Positions 1-8,731 of a stretch of 64,000 nucleotides of DNA are shown here, in pieces. The notes under the pieces are model-generated. The model was not told the origin of the DNA. It ran no database searches and saw only the letters and a list, made by a program, of their open reading frames with translations. Made by a program: the position numbers and the translations under genes. Within the stretch, counting starts at the first letter, position 1. Every line of letters starts with the position of its first letter. The stretch spans positions 1,612,001 through 1,676,000 of the forward strand of contig NZ_FJVE01000007.1 of the NCBI RefSeq assembly GCF_900078195.1, written 5' to 3'. The stretch is from Clostridium sp. Marseille-P299. GTDB lineage: Bacteria > Bacillota > Clostridia > Lachnospirales > Lachnospiraceae.

Positions 1-1
1 T

Positions 2-178
2 AAAGATACGATTTGCGGTATTGTTAAAAATATCGGTAGACTTGGTGAAACAATGGAAATTGTGACATTAGAAGAGCTAATGATTAAAGAAGTTGATATG
101 TTTACTACAGTTTTTATTGGAAATTCACAAACAAAAAGAATAGGAAATTCTATAGTAACGCCTAGGGGATACCAATAG
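2..178 (+). CDS. cbiH: Precorrin-3B/cobalt-factor III C17-methyltransferase, C-terminal end (partial)
   Basis: An open frame enters from the left edge and ends at TAG 176-178, giving the last 58 residues. The tail reads VFIGNSQTKRIGNSIVTPRGY, the conserved end of CbiH/CobJ SAM-dependent methyltransferases, which make the ring-contracting C17 methylation in anaerobic cobalamin synthesis. The next genes are cbiJ-E-T, cbiA, cbiC and cbiL, which supports the call. The start and the SAM-binding N-terminal half lie outside the window. The frame follows from uninterrupted reading and the motif; the exact enzyme is inferred from the tail and context. Confidence 0.8.
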   Translation, partial: KDTICGIVKNIGRLGETMEIVTLEELMIKEVDMFTTVFIGNSQTKRIGNSIVTPRGYQ

Positions 179-183
179 AAAAA

Positions 184-262
184 GGTTGAAAAAGTATTTT
201 AACCTGCGAAAGCACAAGGGTGTTTTGGTTTATTTTTAAGTTTCAAAACGGCAGAATGGAGG
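184..262 (+). repeat. Hairpin-pair intergenic element, copy 1 (before cbiJET)
   Basis: GGTTGAAA (184-191) can pair with TTTTAACC (197-204). AAAGCAC (209-215) can then pair with GTGTTTT (220-226) around a 4-nt loop. The element starts just after the cbiH stop and ends at the GGAGG of the next gene (258-262). Related elements with the same order of hairpins occur near 8643, 16791 and 51900. Its function is unknown; it could be a processing or translation-control element, or a dispersed mini-element. Confidence 0.6.
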
Positions 263-270
263 ATAAATGC

Positions 271-2259
271 ATGGGAGAAATACTTTTATTTGGCGGTACC
301 GTAGAAGGAAGAACATTAGCGGAGTTTTTCGATAAGAATAAAATACCTACGTTTGTGTGCGTTACAACGGAGTACGGAGAACAATTGTTACCTGAGAGCA
401 AGTACATAAGGACATCAGCAAAAGCTTTAAATGAACTTGAAATGAAAGCCTTAATTGATAATAATTCATTTGATATGGTAATTGATGCAACACATCCTTT
501 TGCTGTGGTTGCTTCTGAAAATATACGTAATGTTTGCGAAGAAATGCAGATAGAATATGTTCGTGTTTTAAGAAGTAATGATTATAAAAGAGATGCAAAT
601 TGTGTTTGGGTAAAGGATTATAAAGGTGCGGTAGAGTATCTATCAAAGATGGAAGGTAATATTTTTATAACCACTGGAAGTAAGGAATTAAAAGAATTCA
701 CAAAATTAAATCAATATGAAAAGCGGTGTTTTGTACGCGTTCTTCCGACCGTATCTGTGGTAAAAGAGTGTAATCAATTAGGATTTTTAGATAATCACTT
801 ACTGTGTATGCAAGGACCCTTTGGGAAAGACATAAATCTTGCAATGTTAAAACAAGTAGGTGCCTCCTATCTTGTAACGAAAGAGTCAGGTACAAGTGGC
901 GGCTTTGAAGAGAAAATAGAAGCAGCATTAGAAGCAAAGGTAACCCCGATTGTCATTGGACGACCAAAAGAAGAGAAGGGTTACTTAATCGAAGAAGTGA
1001 TTACTAGGCTTAAGAAGAAGTACGGTATAAAACAGACAAGAAAAGTAAGCTTGCTTGGTATGGGTATGGGAAGTAAAGAAACAATCACTTTAGAGGGATT
1101 AAATGCTTTAGAAAACTGTGATGCAATTGTTGGTTCCCAACGGCTTCTGGAGCAATTAAAGGAATTTAAAAAGGAAACCTATGTTGCCATAAAGAATGAA
1201 GATATTGTTGATTATATTATAAAACATAAGGAAAAAGATCACATTGTGGTAGCTTTTTCAGGAGATATCGGATTTTACAGTGGTGCAAAGCGTTTACGAC
1301 CATATTTAAAAGATTTTAAGGTAGAAGCAATTTCAGGAATCTCATCGTCAATTTACTTTTTAAATCGATTAGGTGTCCCATGGGAAGATGTTACTTTTAT
1401 AAGTTTGCATGGCAGGAGCTTTGATATTGTTAGGGAGTTGCAAAACTCCAATAAGATATTTGCTTTATTGGGAGGAGATAAAAACATCCCTGATATTTGC
1501 TCTGAACTTATTCAACATGGTTATTCCGATGTAAGAATAAGTATTGGTGAGAATCTTTCTTATAAAGGCGAAAGAATTATAACTGGGACAGCGAAAGAGT
1601 TACTCTATACTACAGTTTCTAATATGGCGGTCATGTACCTAGAACATGATTCTCATAGTTTAAATGGTTCAAAGAAAGTGTCCTATGGAATGAGGGATGA
1701 AGAATTTATCCGTGATAAAACACCAATGACCAAAAGCGAGGTTCGTACCATTTCACTTTCTAAGTTAGAGCTTAGAGAAAACTCGGTTATATACGACATT
1801 GGTGCTGGAACTGGTTCTGTTTCTATCGAAGCAGCGATTCTTTCTAGAAGTGGCGAGGTATATGCGATTGAGAAGAAAGAAGAGGCGGTTTCATTAATCA
1901 ATCAGAACAAGCAAAAGTTTGGTGTGAATAACCTTCACATTATACACGCTGAAGCGTCAGATGTTATAAAAGAACTGCCAAAACCAACCCATGCTTTTAT
2001 TGGTGGAAGTTCTGGCAACTTAGCATGTATTATTTATGACTTACTTGATAAAAATCCAAGTATTAGAATTGTTTTAAATGTGATTGCATTAGAAACCTTA
2101 AGTGAAATTATTTCACTAGTAAAGCAATTACCAGTAAAAGATGTAGAAATAGTGCAAGCAATGATCTCAAAAGGAAAAAATGTAGGAGATTATAACTTAA
2201 TGATGGGACAAAATCCTGTCTATATTATTTCATTTACAGGAGAAGGAAAAGATTTATGA
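271..2259 (+). CDS. cbiJET: Trifunctional cobalamin enzyme: CbiJ reductase - CbiE - CbiT fusion
   Basis: This 662-residue protein joins three enzymes of anaerobic corrin synthesis. Residues 1 to about 250 (MGEILLFGGTVEGRTL) are CbiJ/CobK precorrin-6A reductase. From about 258 (SLLGMGMGSKETIT) comes CbiE C5-methyltransferase. From about 472 comes CbiT, the decarboxylating C15-methyltransferase, with SAM motif DIGAGTGSVSIEAA at about 509-522. CbiE-CbiT fusions (CobL) are common; adding CbiJ in front is less so. I chose ATG 271 because GGAGG at 258-262 is well spaced and the family start MGEILLFGG follows; a GTG at 220 in the same frame lies inside the upstream hairpin element. It overlaps cbiA by ATGA, implying translational coupling. 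Confidence 0.92.
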   Translation: MGEILLFGGTVEGRTLAEFFDKNKIPTFVCVTTEYGEQLLPESKYIRTSAKALNELEMKALIDNNSFDMVIDATHPFAVVASENIRNVCEEMQIEYVRVLRSNDYKRDANCVWVKDYKGAVEYLSKMEGNIFITTGSKELKEFTKLNQYEKRCFVRVLPTVSVVKECNQLGFLDNHLLCMQGPFGKDINLAMLKQVGASYLVTKESGTSGGFEEKIEAALEAKVTPIVIGRPKEEKGYLIEEVITRLKKKYGIKQTRKVSLLGMGMGSKETITLEGLNALENCDAIVGSQRLLEQLKEFKKETYVAIKNEDIVDYIIKHKEKDHIVVAFSGDIGFYSGAKRLRPYLKDFKVEAISGISSSIYFLNRLGVPWEDVTFISLHGRSFDIVRELQNSNKIFALLGGDKNIPDICSELIQHGYSDVRISIGENLSYKGERIITGTAKELLYTTVSNMAVMYLEHDSHSLNGSKKVSYGMRDEEFIRDKTPMTKSEVRTISLSKLELRENSVIYDIGAGTGSVSIEAAILSRSGEVYAIEKKEEAVSLINQNKQKFGVNNLHIIHAEASDVIKELPKPTHAFIGGSSGNLACIIYDLLDKNPSIRIVLNVIALETLSEIISLVKQLPVKDVEIVQAMISKGKNVGDYNLMMGQNPVYIISFTGEGKDL

Positions 2260-3629
2260 AAAAGAATTTACCAAGAGTTATGCTAACTGCCATTGGAAGT
2301 GGAAGTGGTAAAACGATGATAACTTGCGGCTTATTACAAGCTTTAATAAATAGAGAATTAAAAGTTGCCTCGTTTAAATGTGGTCCAGATTATATTGATC
2401 CAATGTTTCATAGTCGGGTCATTGGAGCAAAATCTAGAAATTTAGATTCATACTTTTTAGAGGATGAAACACTTAAATATGTATTTGCAAAAACAGCAAA
2501 GGGTATGGATATATCGGTAATTGAGGGGGTTATGGGTTATTATGATGGCCTTAGCGGTCTTTCTACGAAGGCTAGCTCTTATGACATCGCCCGTATTACA
2601 GATACCCCAGTAATCTTAATTATCAATGCAAAAGGGATGAGCGGATCCATTCTTGCATTAATTAAAGGATTTTTAGAATACGTAGAGGATAGCAAAATTG
2701 CAGGAGTAATATTAAATCATATGACTTCTATGTATTATCCGATTATTAAAAAGGAGATTGAAGAAAAGTTACCAATCCGTGTATTAGGATATGTTGAAAC
2801 ACTTCCAGAAATGAAAATTGAAAGCAGACATTTAGGCTTAGTTTCACCAGATGAGGTGGTGCATTTTAGGGAAGATTTAGAGCATTTAGCAGAGGTGTTT
2901 GAAAAATCTTTGGACATTGATGCTATATTAGAACTTGCTTATAATGCAAAGGAACTTAAGTTTAAAGAACCTAAGATACCGCGAATAAAAGATAAGGTTC
3001 GTATTGGGATTGCAAGTGATGAAGCATTTACCTTTTATTATGAGGATAATTTTGATTTGCTCAGGCAGATGGGAGCAGAACTTACATTTTTCTCGCCATT
3101 GAAGGATGAAAAATTACCGGAAGAATGTGACGGTATTTGGTTAGGTGGCGGGTATCCAGAGAGGTTTGCAAAAGAACTTTCAAGGAATGTTACAATGCGA
3201 GATAGTATTCAAACAGCCATTGGAAAAGGAATGCCATGTATTGCAGAATGTGGAGGTTTTTTATATCTTCATAAAGAGTTAGAGGATGAGAGCTGTAAGT
3301 CTTATAAAATGGTATCAGTGATTGATGCAAAAGCCTATAAAACGGAAAGATTACAGCGATTTGGGTATGTTGATGTGACAACGAATAAAACATCAATCCT
3401 TGGTGAAGCCTTCATACATTTTCCAGCCCATGAATATCATTATTGGGATAGTGAGAACCCGGGTAACGATTGCACAGCGAATAAACGTGGAAGAGATCGA
3501 GAATATCCATGCATTCACTGCAATGGAAATTTATTTGCAGGATTTCCTCATTTATACCTTTATGGTAATATTGAAATGGCGTATCAATTCTTGGTAGCTT
3601 GTGCTACGTTTAAAGACGAAATAAAGTGA
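2256..3629 (+). CDS. cbiA: Cobyrinic acid a,c-diamide synthase
   Basis: This 457-residue enzyme uses ATP and glutamine to amidate the a and c side chains of (cobalt-)cobyrinate. The N-terminal dethiobiotin-synthetase-like domain has a P-loop GSGSGKT at residues 14-20. The C-terminal class I glutamine amidotransferase domain carries the nucleophile in AECGGFLYLH (Cys about 332) and a WLGGGYPERFA motif upstream. Length is normal for CbiA. The start overlaps the previous stop by 4 nt. A 167-nt gap with weak hairpins (AAAAGCT...AGCTTTT near 3675-3708) separates it from cbiC, so downstream expression may be partly independent. Confidence 0.93.
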   Translation: MKKNLPRVMLTAIGSGSGKTMITCGLLQALINRELKVASFKCGPDYIDPMFHSRVIGAKSRNLDSYFLEDETLKYVFAKTAKGMDISVIEGVMGYYDGLSGLSTKASSYDIARITDTPVILIINAKGMSGSILALIKGFLEYVEDSKIAGVILNHMTSMYYPIIKKEIEEKLPIRVLGYVETLPEMKIESRHLGLVSPDEVVHFREDLEHLAEVFEKSLDIDAILELAYNAKELKFKEPKIPRIKDKVRIGIASDEAFTFYYEDNFDLLRQMGAELTFFSPLKDEKLPEECDGIWLGGGYPERFAKELSRNVTMRDSIQTAIGKGMPCIAECGGFLYLHKELEDESCKSYKMVSVIDAKAYKTERLQRFGYVDVTTNKTSILGEAFIHFPAHEYHYWDSENPGNDCTANKRGRDREYPCIHCNGNLFAGFPHLYLYGNIEMAYQFLVACATFKDEIK

Positions 3630-3796
3630 TAGAGTACTTAGGAATGAAGTTTTTTACTTGACTAGGGAGCAGATAAAAGCTGAGAAATTATAGGTTAAAA
3701 AGCTTTTAGTTATAAGTAAATAAAGTTTACAACAAGTAGTATAAGCAGATTTAGGTTATCCGCTTTATCTGTAGAAAGGAATATGACGAATCATAC

Positions 3797-4438
3797 ATGA
3801 ATATTAAATTGGATCAAGTTCTTCCAAGTGAGATTGAAAAACGAAGTTTTGAAATTATAACGGAAGAGTTAAAAGAAAGAGTATTCTTACCAGAGCAAGA
3901 ACCTATTATAAAAAGAGTGATTCATACCACCGCAGATTTTGAATATGCAGATACTATGACATTTTCAAAAGATGCAGTGAAAAGGGGTTTAGATGCACTT
4001 AGGAATGGAGCTTGCATTGTTACGGATACAAACATGGTAAAGTCGGGAATTCATAAAAAAACCTTGGAGCGTTTTGGCGGTGAAGCAATTTGCTATATTT
4101 CAGACGAAGAAATAGCAAAGATGGCGAAATTAAATGGTACCACTAGAGCAGTGGCAAGTATGGATAAAGCTGCAACTTTAAACAAAAAGCTAATTTTTGC
4201 GATAGGAAATGCTCCTACAGCACTTATAAGAATTCATGAATTAATTCAGGAACATAAAATAAAACCAGAATTAGTAATTGGAGTTCCTGTAGGATTTGTA
4301 AATGTAGTTCAATCCAAGGAATTAATTATGAGCACAGATGTTCCATATATTGTTGCGAAGGGCAGAAAAGGTGGCAGCAATGTTGCTGCATCGATATGCA
4401 ATGCATTGTTATATATGTTAGATAATAACAGGGATTGA
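3797..4438 (+). CDS. cbiC: Precorrin-8X / cobalt-precorrin-8 methylmutase
   Basis: This 213-residue protein catalyses the 1,5-methyl shift from C11 to C12 that gives (cobalt-)hydrogenobyrinate. It matches CbiC/CobH along its length: IHTTADFEYADTM contains the catalytic His region, and NAPTALIRIHELI and GVPVGFVNVVQSKEL are family signatures. ATG 3797 is the only plausible in-frame start. Its nearest Shine-Dalgarno-like sequence (GAAAGGA, ending 3780) is about 16 nt away. A five-codon frame from ATG 3783 ends across the start (TGA 3798-3800), so coupling from that mini-frame is possible but unproven. Confidence 0.93.
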   Translation: MNIKLDQVLPSEIEKRSFEIITEELKERVFLPEQEPIIKRVIHTTADFEYADTMTFSKDAVKRGLDALRNGACIVTDTNMVKSGIHKKTLERFGGEAICYISDEEIAKMAKLNGTTRAVASMDKAATLNKKLIFAIGNAPTALIRIHELIQEHKIKPELVIGVPVGFVNVVQSKELIMSTDVPYIVAKGRKGGSNVAASICNALLYMLDNNRD

Positions 4439-4472
4439 AAGAGGTTATAAGAGACTAAAAGGAGAAACAAGA

Positions 4473-5162
4473 ATGGATGAGCTAAAAAAAGGTAAATTAT
4501 ATGGCGTTGGCGTAGGACCGGGAGATCCTGAACTCTTAACTTTAAAAGCAGTTCGAGTTTTAAAAGAATGCTCTATCCTTGCACTACCAGCAGAGAGCAA
4601 GGAAACTTGTACTGCGTATGGAATTGTAAAAGATACCGTTGAGCAGATTGATAAAAAAGAATGTATTTATTTACAGTTTCCTATGACAAAGGATAAAGAC
4701 ATTTTAGAATATAGTCATAATAAAATTGTAAAACAGGTAGAAGAAAAGTTAAAAGCTGGTAAGGATGTAGCTTTTATTACATTAGGTGATACGACAATTT
4801 ATTCCACCTTTATGTATTTGTACCATAAAATTAAGGAGTTTGGTTATGATACAGAAATTATAAATGGGATACCTTCGTTTTGTGCAATCGCTGCAAAATT
4901 AGGTATTTCACTTGGTGAAGCAGAGGAAGAAATACATATCATACCAGCGACTTATGGTGTGCAAAATGCATGCAATTATGACGGAACAAAGATTTTTATG
5001 AAAGCTGGAAGAAAATTAGAAGCCATTAAAGAGAGAAGTAAAGATAAAAATACTTATCTTGCGATGGTAGAAAATTGTGGTATGGAAGATGAAAAGATTG
5101 CAGTAGGAGCTGAGAATATAGAAACTACTGCTGGATATTATACAACTGTTATAATGAAATAA
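4473..5162 (+). CDS. cbiL: Precorrin-2 / cobalt-factor II C20-methyltransferase
   Basis: This 229-residue tetrapyrrole methylase begins KLYGVGVGPGDPELLTLKA, the characteristic first motif of CbiL/CobI. The second conserved motif is DVAFITLGDTTIYSTFMYL. It adds the C20 methyl group to cobalt-factor II using SAM. AAAGGAG sits 8 nt before the ATG. It is the last gene of the biosynthetic run before the uptake genes: the transporter behind it has its own promoter candidate, and no strong terminator separates them. Confidence 0.93.
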   Translation: MDELKKGKLYGVGVGPGDPELLTLKAVRVLKECSILALPAESKETCTAYGIVKDTVEQIDKKECIYLQFPMTKDKDILEYSHNKIVKQVEEKLKAGKDVAFITLGDTTIYSTFMYLYHKIKEFGYDTEIINGIPSFCAIAAKLGISLGEAEEEIHIIPATYGVQNACNYDGTKIFMKAGRKLEAIKERSKDKNTYLAMVENCGMEDEKIAVGAENIETTAGYYTTVIMK

Positions 5163-5180
5163 ATTGACATTTTATATGAA

Positions 5181-5208
5181 TTGAGATTTTCATATTATAT
5201 GTTAAAAT
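5181..5208 (+). promoter_or_regulatory. Candidate sigma-A promoter for the corrinoid uptake genes
   Basis: TTGAGA (5181-5186), a 16-nt spacer and TAAAAT (5203-5208) preceded by TGT, an extended -10. It lies between the cbiL stop and the lipoprotein gene. TTGACA at 5164 is also present but lacks a well-placed -10. Confidence 0.5.
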
Positions 5209-5263
5209 AAAAGAGATTTTAATTTGAAAGGTTAGGGGAGTTATCTCCGAATTAGGTAATTTT

Positions 5264-6319
5264 ATGAAAAGAAACTTATTATTTTATGGTAGCTTAGTTG
5301 TATTATTATTTGGGCTTACTCTGAATGGATGTAGTAAAACTACGAATCCGAAGAATGACGTGAATAATGAAGTAAATAACGATTCAAACACTGAATCAAA
5401 TAATGATACAGGTAATGATACTAACAATGAAGGAAACGCTGAATCAAATAATAGTAACAATACGAATGAATCTACCACTGCAGTGACATTTACTGATGCT
5501 TTAGGAAGAGAAGTTACTGTAGATCAGCCGAAAAAGGTTGCAGCCCTTATGGGTAGTTTTGCAGAAGTTTGGGTGTTATCCGGCGGTGAATTGGCTGGAG
5601 TTACAGAGGATGCAACAAGTGAAAGAGAGCTTACATTAGGTGATGATGTGACTCTACTTGGTACAATGCAAGCACCAAATATTGAAAAGCTTATTGAAGC
5701 AGATATTGATTTTGTTATTTTATCTTCTAATGTTGCAGAACATGTGAAATTAAAAGATACACTTGAACTAGCAGGAATTAATTGTGCGTACTTTAATGTT
5801 GAAAGCTTTGATGATTATCTTTCCATGTTAAAGATTTGCACAGATATCACTGGAGATAAGGACAGCTACACAAAAAATGGTGAAAATGTAAAGGCAGAAA
5901 TAGACGCAGCCATTGCTAGAAAACCACAAGGCGCTGCCCCTACTGTTTTATTTTTACGAGCTTTTTCCACTGGTATTAAAGCTAAGGGAAGCGACAGTAT
6001 GACTGGTATCATGCTAAAAGATATGGGATGCATAAATATTGCAGACAGTGATGAAAGTTTATTAGAAGACATAAGTATGGAAAAAATTATTGAAGAAGAC
6101 CCTGATTATATCTTCGTAGTTACTATGGGTAGTTCAGAAGAAAAAGCATTTGAAATGATTGATAAAACCCTAACATCTAACCCAGCTTGGAGTGAGTTAA
6201 AAGCGGTGAAAGAAAATCATTATGTGGTACTTCCAAAACAATTATTCCACTTAAAACCAAATAATAAGTGGGGAGCAAGCTATGAAATATTAGCTGATAT
6301 TTTATATGGAGAAAATTAA
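5264..6319 (+). CDS. Corrinoid/iron-type ABC transporter substrate-binding lipoprotein (BtuF-like)
   Basis: This 351-residue secreted lipoprotein has signal peptide residues 1-22 and lipobox LNGC with Cys23. Residues about 27-73 are a low-complexity Asn/Ser/Thr/Glu linker that probably spaces the binding domain from the membrane. From about 75 (VTFTDALGREVTVDQPKKV) comes the PF01497 fold of class III binding proteins for B12, haem and siderophores. Its position inside the cobalamin locus, with permease and ATPase genes overlapping downstream, makes a corrinoid the likely ligand. The sequence alone cannot exclude an iron chelate. Confidence 0.85.
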   Translation: MKRNLLFYGSLVVLLFGLTLNGCSKTTNPKNDVNNEVNNDSNTESNNDTGNDTNNEGNAESNNSNNTNESTTAVTFTDALGREVTVDQPKKVAALMGSFAEVWVLSGGELAGVTEDATSERELTLGDDVTLLGTMQAPNIEKLIEADIDFVILSSNVAEHVKLKDTLELAGINCAYFNVESFDDYLSMLKICTDITGDKDSYTKNGENVKAEIDAAIARKPQGAAPTVLFLRAFSTGIKAKGSDSMTGIMLKDMGCINIADSDESLLEDISMEKIIEEDPDYIFVVTMGSSEEKAFEMIDKTLTSNPAWSELKAVKENHYVVLPKQLFHLKPNNKWGASYEILADILYGEN

Positions 6320-7301
6320 GCAAAGGACATGGATTCTTGTCTTTGGAGTAATTTTAATTTTTATAATTATCATAAGCTTATTTGTTGGAAGTGCATCCAT
6401 TTCACCAAAGCAATTGTTTTCAATGATTGTAAATAGAGAAAATAGTAAGGCATTACGAATTATGTTATATGTACGAATTCCAAGAGTTTTTGGTGCAGTA
6501 TTTGCAGGAGCTGGACTAGCGGTATCTGGTAGCATCATTCAATCCGTACTTAATAACTCCTTAGCTGGGCCAAATATTATAGGTGTAAATGCAGGAGCTG
6601 GCTTCGCTATTGTATTATTTAGTTCCATATTTCCTTATAGTATATCAGCACTACCTTTCGTTGCCTTTATTGGAGCTTTAATCACTGTACTTCTTGTCTA
6701 TTATATGGCAAGAAAGACAGGAGTTTCTAAAATAACATTAGTTTTAGCTGGAATAGCGATTAATAGCCTTTTAAATGCTGCTTCTGATGCAGTAATTACC
6801 TTTGTGCCAGATGCATTGGTAAATAGTTATGCATTTCGTATTGGTGGTTTAAGTGGAGTAAATAGCAAAGTTTTAATTCCTGCTTGTATCTGTATTGGTA
6901 TTAGCATTTTAGTAGCAATATGTTTGCATAATGAAATGGATGTTCTATCACTTGGAGAGGATACTGCAAAAAGTTTGGGCTTGCCAGTTGGATGGTATCG
7001 CTTTTTACTTTTATTACTTGCGGCTATGCTTGCAGGAGCCTCGGTAAGTTTTGCAGGTTTATTAGGTTTTGTAGGATTAATCATTCCACATATTTCACGA
7101 CACTTTGTTGGGTCAGAAGGTAAATATCTGCTTCCTACATCGGCGCTATTAGGTGCAAGCTTTCTAACCTTTTGTGATTTGGTTGCAAGGAAATTATTTG
7201 CACCATATGAAATTTCAGTAGGAATTATCTTATCATTTCTTGGTGCACCTTTCTTCTTATATCTATTAATACGAAAGAGAGGAAAAGGATTCCATGATTA
7301 G
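6306..7301 (+). CDS. FecCD-family ABC permease (BtuC-like)
   Basis: This 331-residue polytopic membrane protein has about nine to ten hydrophobic segments. It contains family motifs RIPRVFGAVFAGAGLAVSG near the N-terminus and GLLGFVGLIIPHISRHFVG in the C-terminal third, the loop that contacts the ATPase in BtuC/FhuB/FecCD permeases. It overlaps the lipoprotein gene by 14 nt and the ATPase gene by 8 nt. No separate Shine-Dalgarno sequence is evident, so translation is probably coupled. Role: membrane channel of the corrinoid importer. Confidence 0.9.
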   Translation: MEKIKQRTWILVFGVILIFIIIISLFVGSASISPKQLFSMIVNRENSKALRIMLYVRIPRVFGAVFAGAGLAVSGSIIQSVLNNSLAGPNIIGVNAGAGFAIVLFSSIFPYSISALPFVAFIGALITVLLVYYMARKTGVSKITLVLAGIAINSLLNAASDAVITFVPDALVNSYAFRIGGLSGVNSKVLIPACICIGISILVAICLHNEMDVLSLGEDTAKSLGLPVGWYRFLLLLLAAMLAGASVSFAGLLGFVGLIIPHISRHFVGSEGKYLLPTSALLGASFLTFCDLVARKLFAPYEISVGIILSFLGAPFFLYLLIRKRGKGFHD

Positions 7302-8061
7302 TTTAAAAAATATAAAAGCCGGATATGGACAAAAGATTACATTAGACAATATCAACTATGACTTTTCAGAAGGTAAAATAACTGCAATAGTTGGTATGAA
7401 TGGCTGTGGGAAAAGTACATTACTAAAGACTATGGTTGGATTAATGACACCCTTAAATGGTCAGGTTTTTATTGACAATCAGGATATCAAGTTATTATCT
7501 GACCAAAAAAGAGCACAGCAAATTGCATACTTACCTCAAAATCGAAACGTTCCTGTAATAAGTGTTGGCCGTATGGTTTTACATGGTAGATTTCCGTATC
7601 TATCTTATCCAAGACGTTATAAAAAAGAAGATTATGATATTGCAAATCGTGCCATGGAACGAATTGGAATTACAGCGTTAAAAGACAGGAATATGGCAGA
7701 GTTATCAGGTGGAGAACGTCAAAAGGTGTATTTAGCCATGGCATTTGCACAAGAAACAAAAACTATTTTACTAGATGAGCCTACGACGTTTTTAGATATT
7801 AATTATCAGTTAGAAATAATGAAATTATTAACTGACTTAAAAAACGAGGGTAAGACTGTAATAACTGTTATCCATGATATTGGAGCAGCATTATCAATTG
7901 CTGATCAAATCGTAGTTATGGAAGCTGGTAAAATTAAAATGAGTGGTGTGCCAGAAAAGATTTATGAATCTGGGATATTAGAACAAGTATTTCATATAAA
8001 AGAACATTGCTTTTTCGATGAAAATAAGAAAAAGCATTACTATTTTACCTTTAAATCGTAA
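7294..8061 (+). CDS. ABC transporter ATP-binding protein (BtuD/FepC-like)
   Basis: This 255-residue nucleotide-binding subunit has Walker A GMNGCGKST, Q-loop AYLPQN, signature LSGGERQK, Walker B TILLDEPTTFLD and the switch His in VIHD. The FLDINYQLE segment after Walker B is typical of iron-siderophore/B12 importers. It closes the overlapping three-gene importer. An imperfect hairpin at 8158-8194 (TAGGCA/TGCCTA) follows but lacks a U tract. Confidence 0.92.
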   Translation: MISLKNIKAGYGQKITLDNINYDFSEGKITAIVGMNGCGKSTLLKTMVGLMTPLNGQVFIDNQDIKLLSDQKRAQQIAYLPQNRNVPVISVGRMVLHGRFPYLSYPRRYKKEDYDIANRAMERIGITALKDRNMAELSGGERQKVYLAMAFAQETKTILLDEPTTFLDINYQLEIMKLLTDLKNEGKTVITVIHDIGAALSIADQIVVMEAGKIKMSGVPEKIYESGILEQVFHIKEHCFFDENKKKHYYFTFKS

Positions 8062-8204
8062 TATTATATTATTAATTATCATATTTTTGAATCCACATGA
8101 ATAGAATTAATTATGAAATACAAGCATGGGGTTCGTATATTAATATAGAAGCTAAGATAGGCAATTGCCCCAAAACGCATGAGGCACCTGCCTAACTTGA
8201 GAAA

Positions 8205-8233
8205 TTGACATTTTATAGATTATCATATAAAAT
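8205..8233 (+). promoter_or_regulatory. Sigma-A promoter driving the cobalamin riboswitch
   Basis: TTGACA (8205-8210), a 17-nt spacer, and TAAAAT (8228-8233). The predicted start, near 8240, is just before the riboswitch P1 stem, as expected for a riboswitch transcript. Confidence 0.75.
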
Positions 8234-8245
8234 GGGTTGAAAAAT

Positions 8246-8421
8246 ATTATTAGGTGTACGTTATATGTATATATAACTGTAAGAATAGGGAAGTTGGGTG
8301 AAATACCCACGCGGTACCGCCGCTGTATTAGTATCAGAGCTATCATATATGCCACTGTGGTTACACACGGGAAGGCATGATATGCTTGATGACGCTTAAG
8401 CCAGAAGACCTGCCTAATAAT
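8246..8421 (+). ncRNA. Adenosylcobalamin riboswitch
   Basis: The P1 stem is formed by ATTATTAGG (8246-8254) and CCTAATAAT (8413-8421). The core is recognisable: GGTGAAATACCCACGCGGT, then GCCGCTG, GCCACTGTG, GGGAAGGC, GATGACGCTTAAGCC and the B12 box GCCAGAAGACCTGCC (8399-8413). It lies upstream of the cobalt importer cbiMNQO. Downstream are a strong hairpin (8426-8463), a second stem (CAGCTAC 8472-8478 with GTAGCTG 8502-8508) and an intrinsic terminator at 8534. This suggests AdoCbl binding favours termination and shuts off cobalt uptake. Confidence 0.95.
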
Positions 8422-8425
8422 CATA

Positions 8426-8463
8426 GAAGTTAAGTATTCGTTATTAATTGTAATACTAACTTC
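8426..8463 (+). promoter_or_regulatory. Riboswitch expression-platform hairpin
   Basis: GAAGTTAAGTATT (8426-8438) pairs with AATACTAACTTC (8452-8463) with one bulge. It follows the riboswitch aptamer directly, so it probably belongs to the expression platform; I could not determine whether it is the antiterminator arm or an independent stem. Confidence 0.5.
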
Positions 8464-8533
8464 AAGTTGCACAGCTACGGATTATAGCAGGTGTAATAAA
8501 AGTAGCTGCTCTTTTGTAAGCTTTTTTATGATG

Positions 8534-8561
8534 CCTTTTCTATTATAGAAAAGGTTTTTTT
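8534..8561 (+). terminator. Intrinsic terminator of the cobalamin riboswitch
   Basis: CCTTTTC (8534-8540), a 7-nt loop, GAAAAGG (8548-8554) and a run of seven T. It lies between the B12 aptamer and cbiM, so it is probably the conditional terminator. Confidence 0.8.
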
Positions 8562-8642
8562 ATTTCATAGAAGATCAACAGCAATTTTGTTAAAAAGAGC
8601 AGATACCTTATTATAAAGAACTCTAGAAAAGATGGAGTTCTA

Positions 8643-8714
8643 GGTTGAAAAAAATCATTTCAACCGGCAAAAAGCATATAACATACTTTTTGCTTAGGAA
8701 TAGCTGCCTAGTGG
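8643..8714 (+). repeat. Hairpin-pair intergenic element, copy 2 (before cbiM)
   Basis: GGTTGAAA (8643-8650) pairs perfectly with TTTCAACC (8658-8665). GCAAAAAG (8667-8674) pairs perfectly with CTTTTTGC (8686-8693). A short third stem TTAGG/CCTAG follows (8694-8711). CTGCCTAGTGG (8704-8714) is nearly identical to CTGCCTAATGG in copy 3. The Shine-Dalgarno sequence of cbiM follows at 8719. Confidence 0.65.
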
Positions 8715-8731
8715 TAGCAAGGAGGTCTATA

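Noticed and set aside
220..270. GTG 220 as the start of cbiJET
   Set aside because: It lies in the hairpin element, lacks a Shine-Dalgarno sequence and adds 17 residues foreign to the family; ATG 271 has GGAGG.
3400..3597. 65-codon plus-strand frame inside cbiA
   Set aside because: It overlaps the conserved C-terminal domain of cbiA in another frame and has no independent support.
8158..8194. TAGGCA/TGCCTA hairpin as terminator of the corrinoid importer operon
   Set aside because: No U tract follows and the stem is short and imperfect; read-through into the riboswitch promoter region cannot be excluded.
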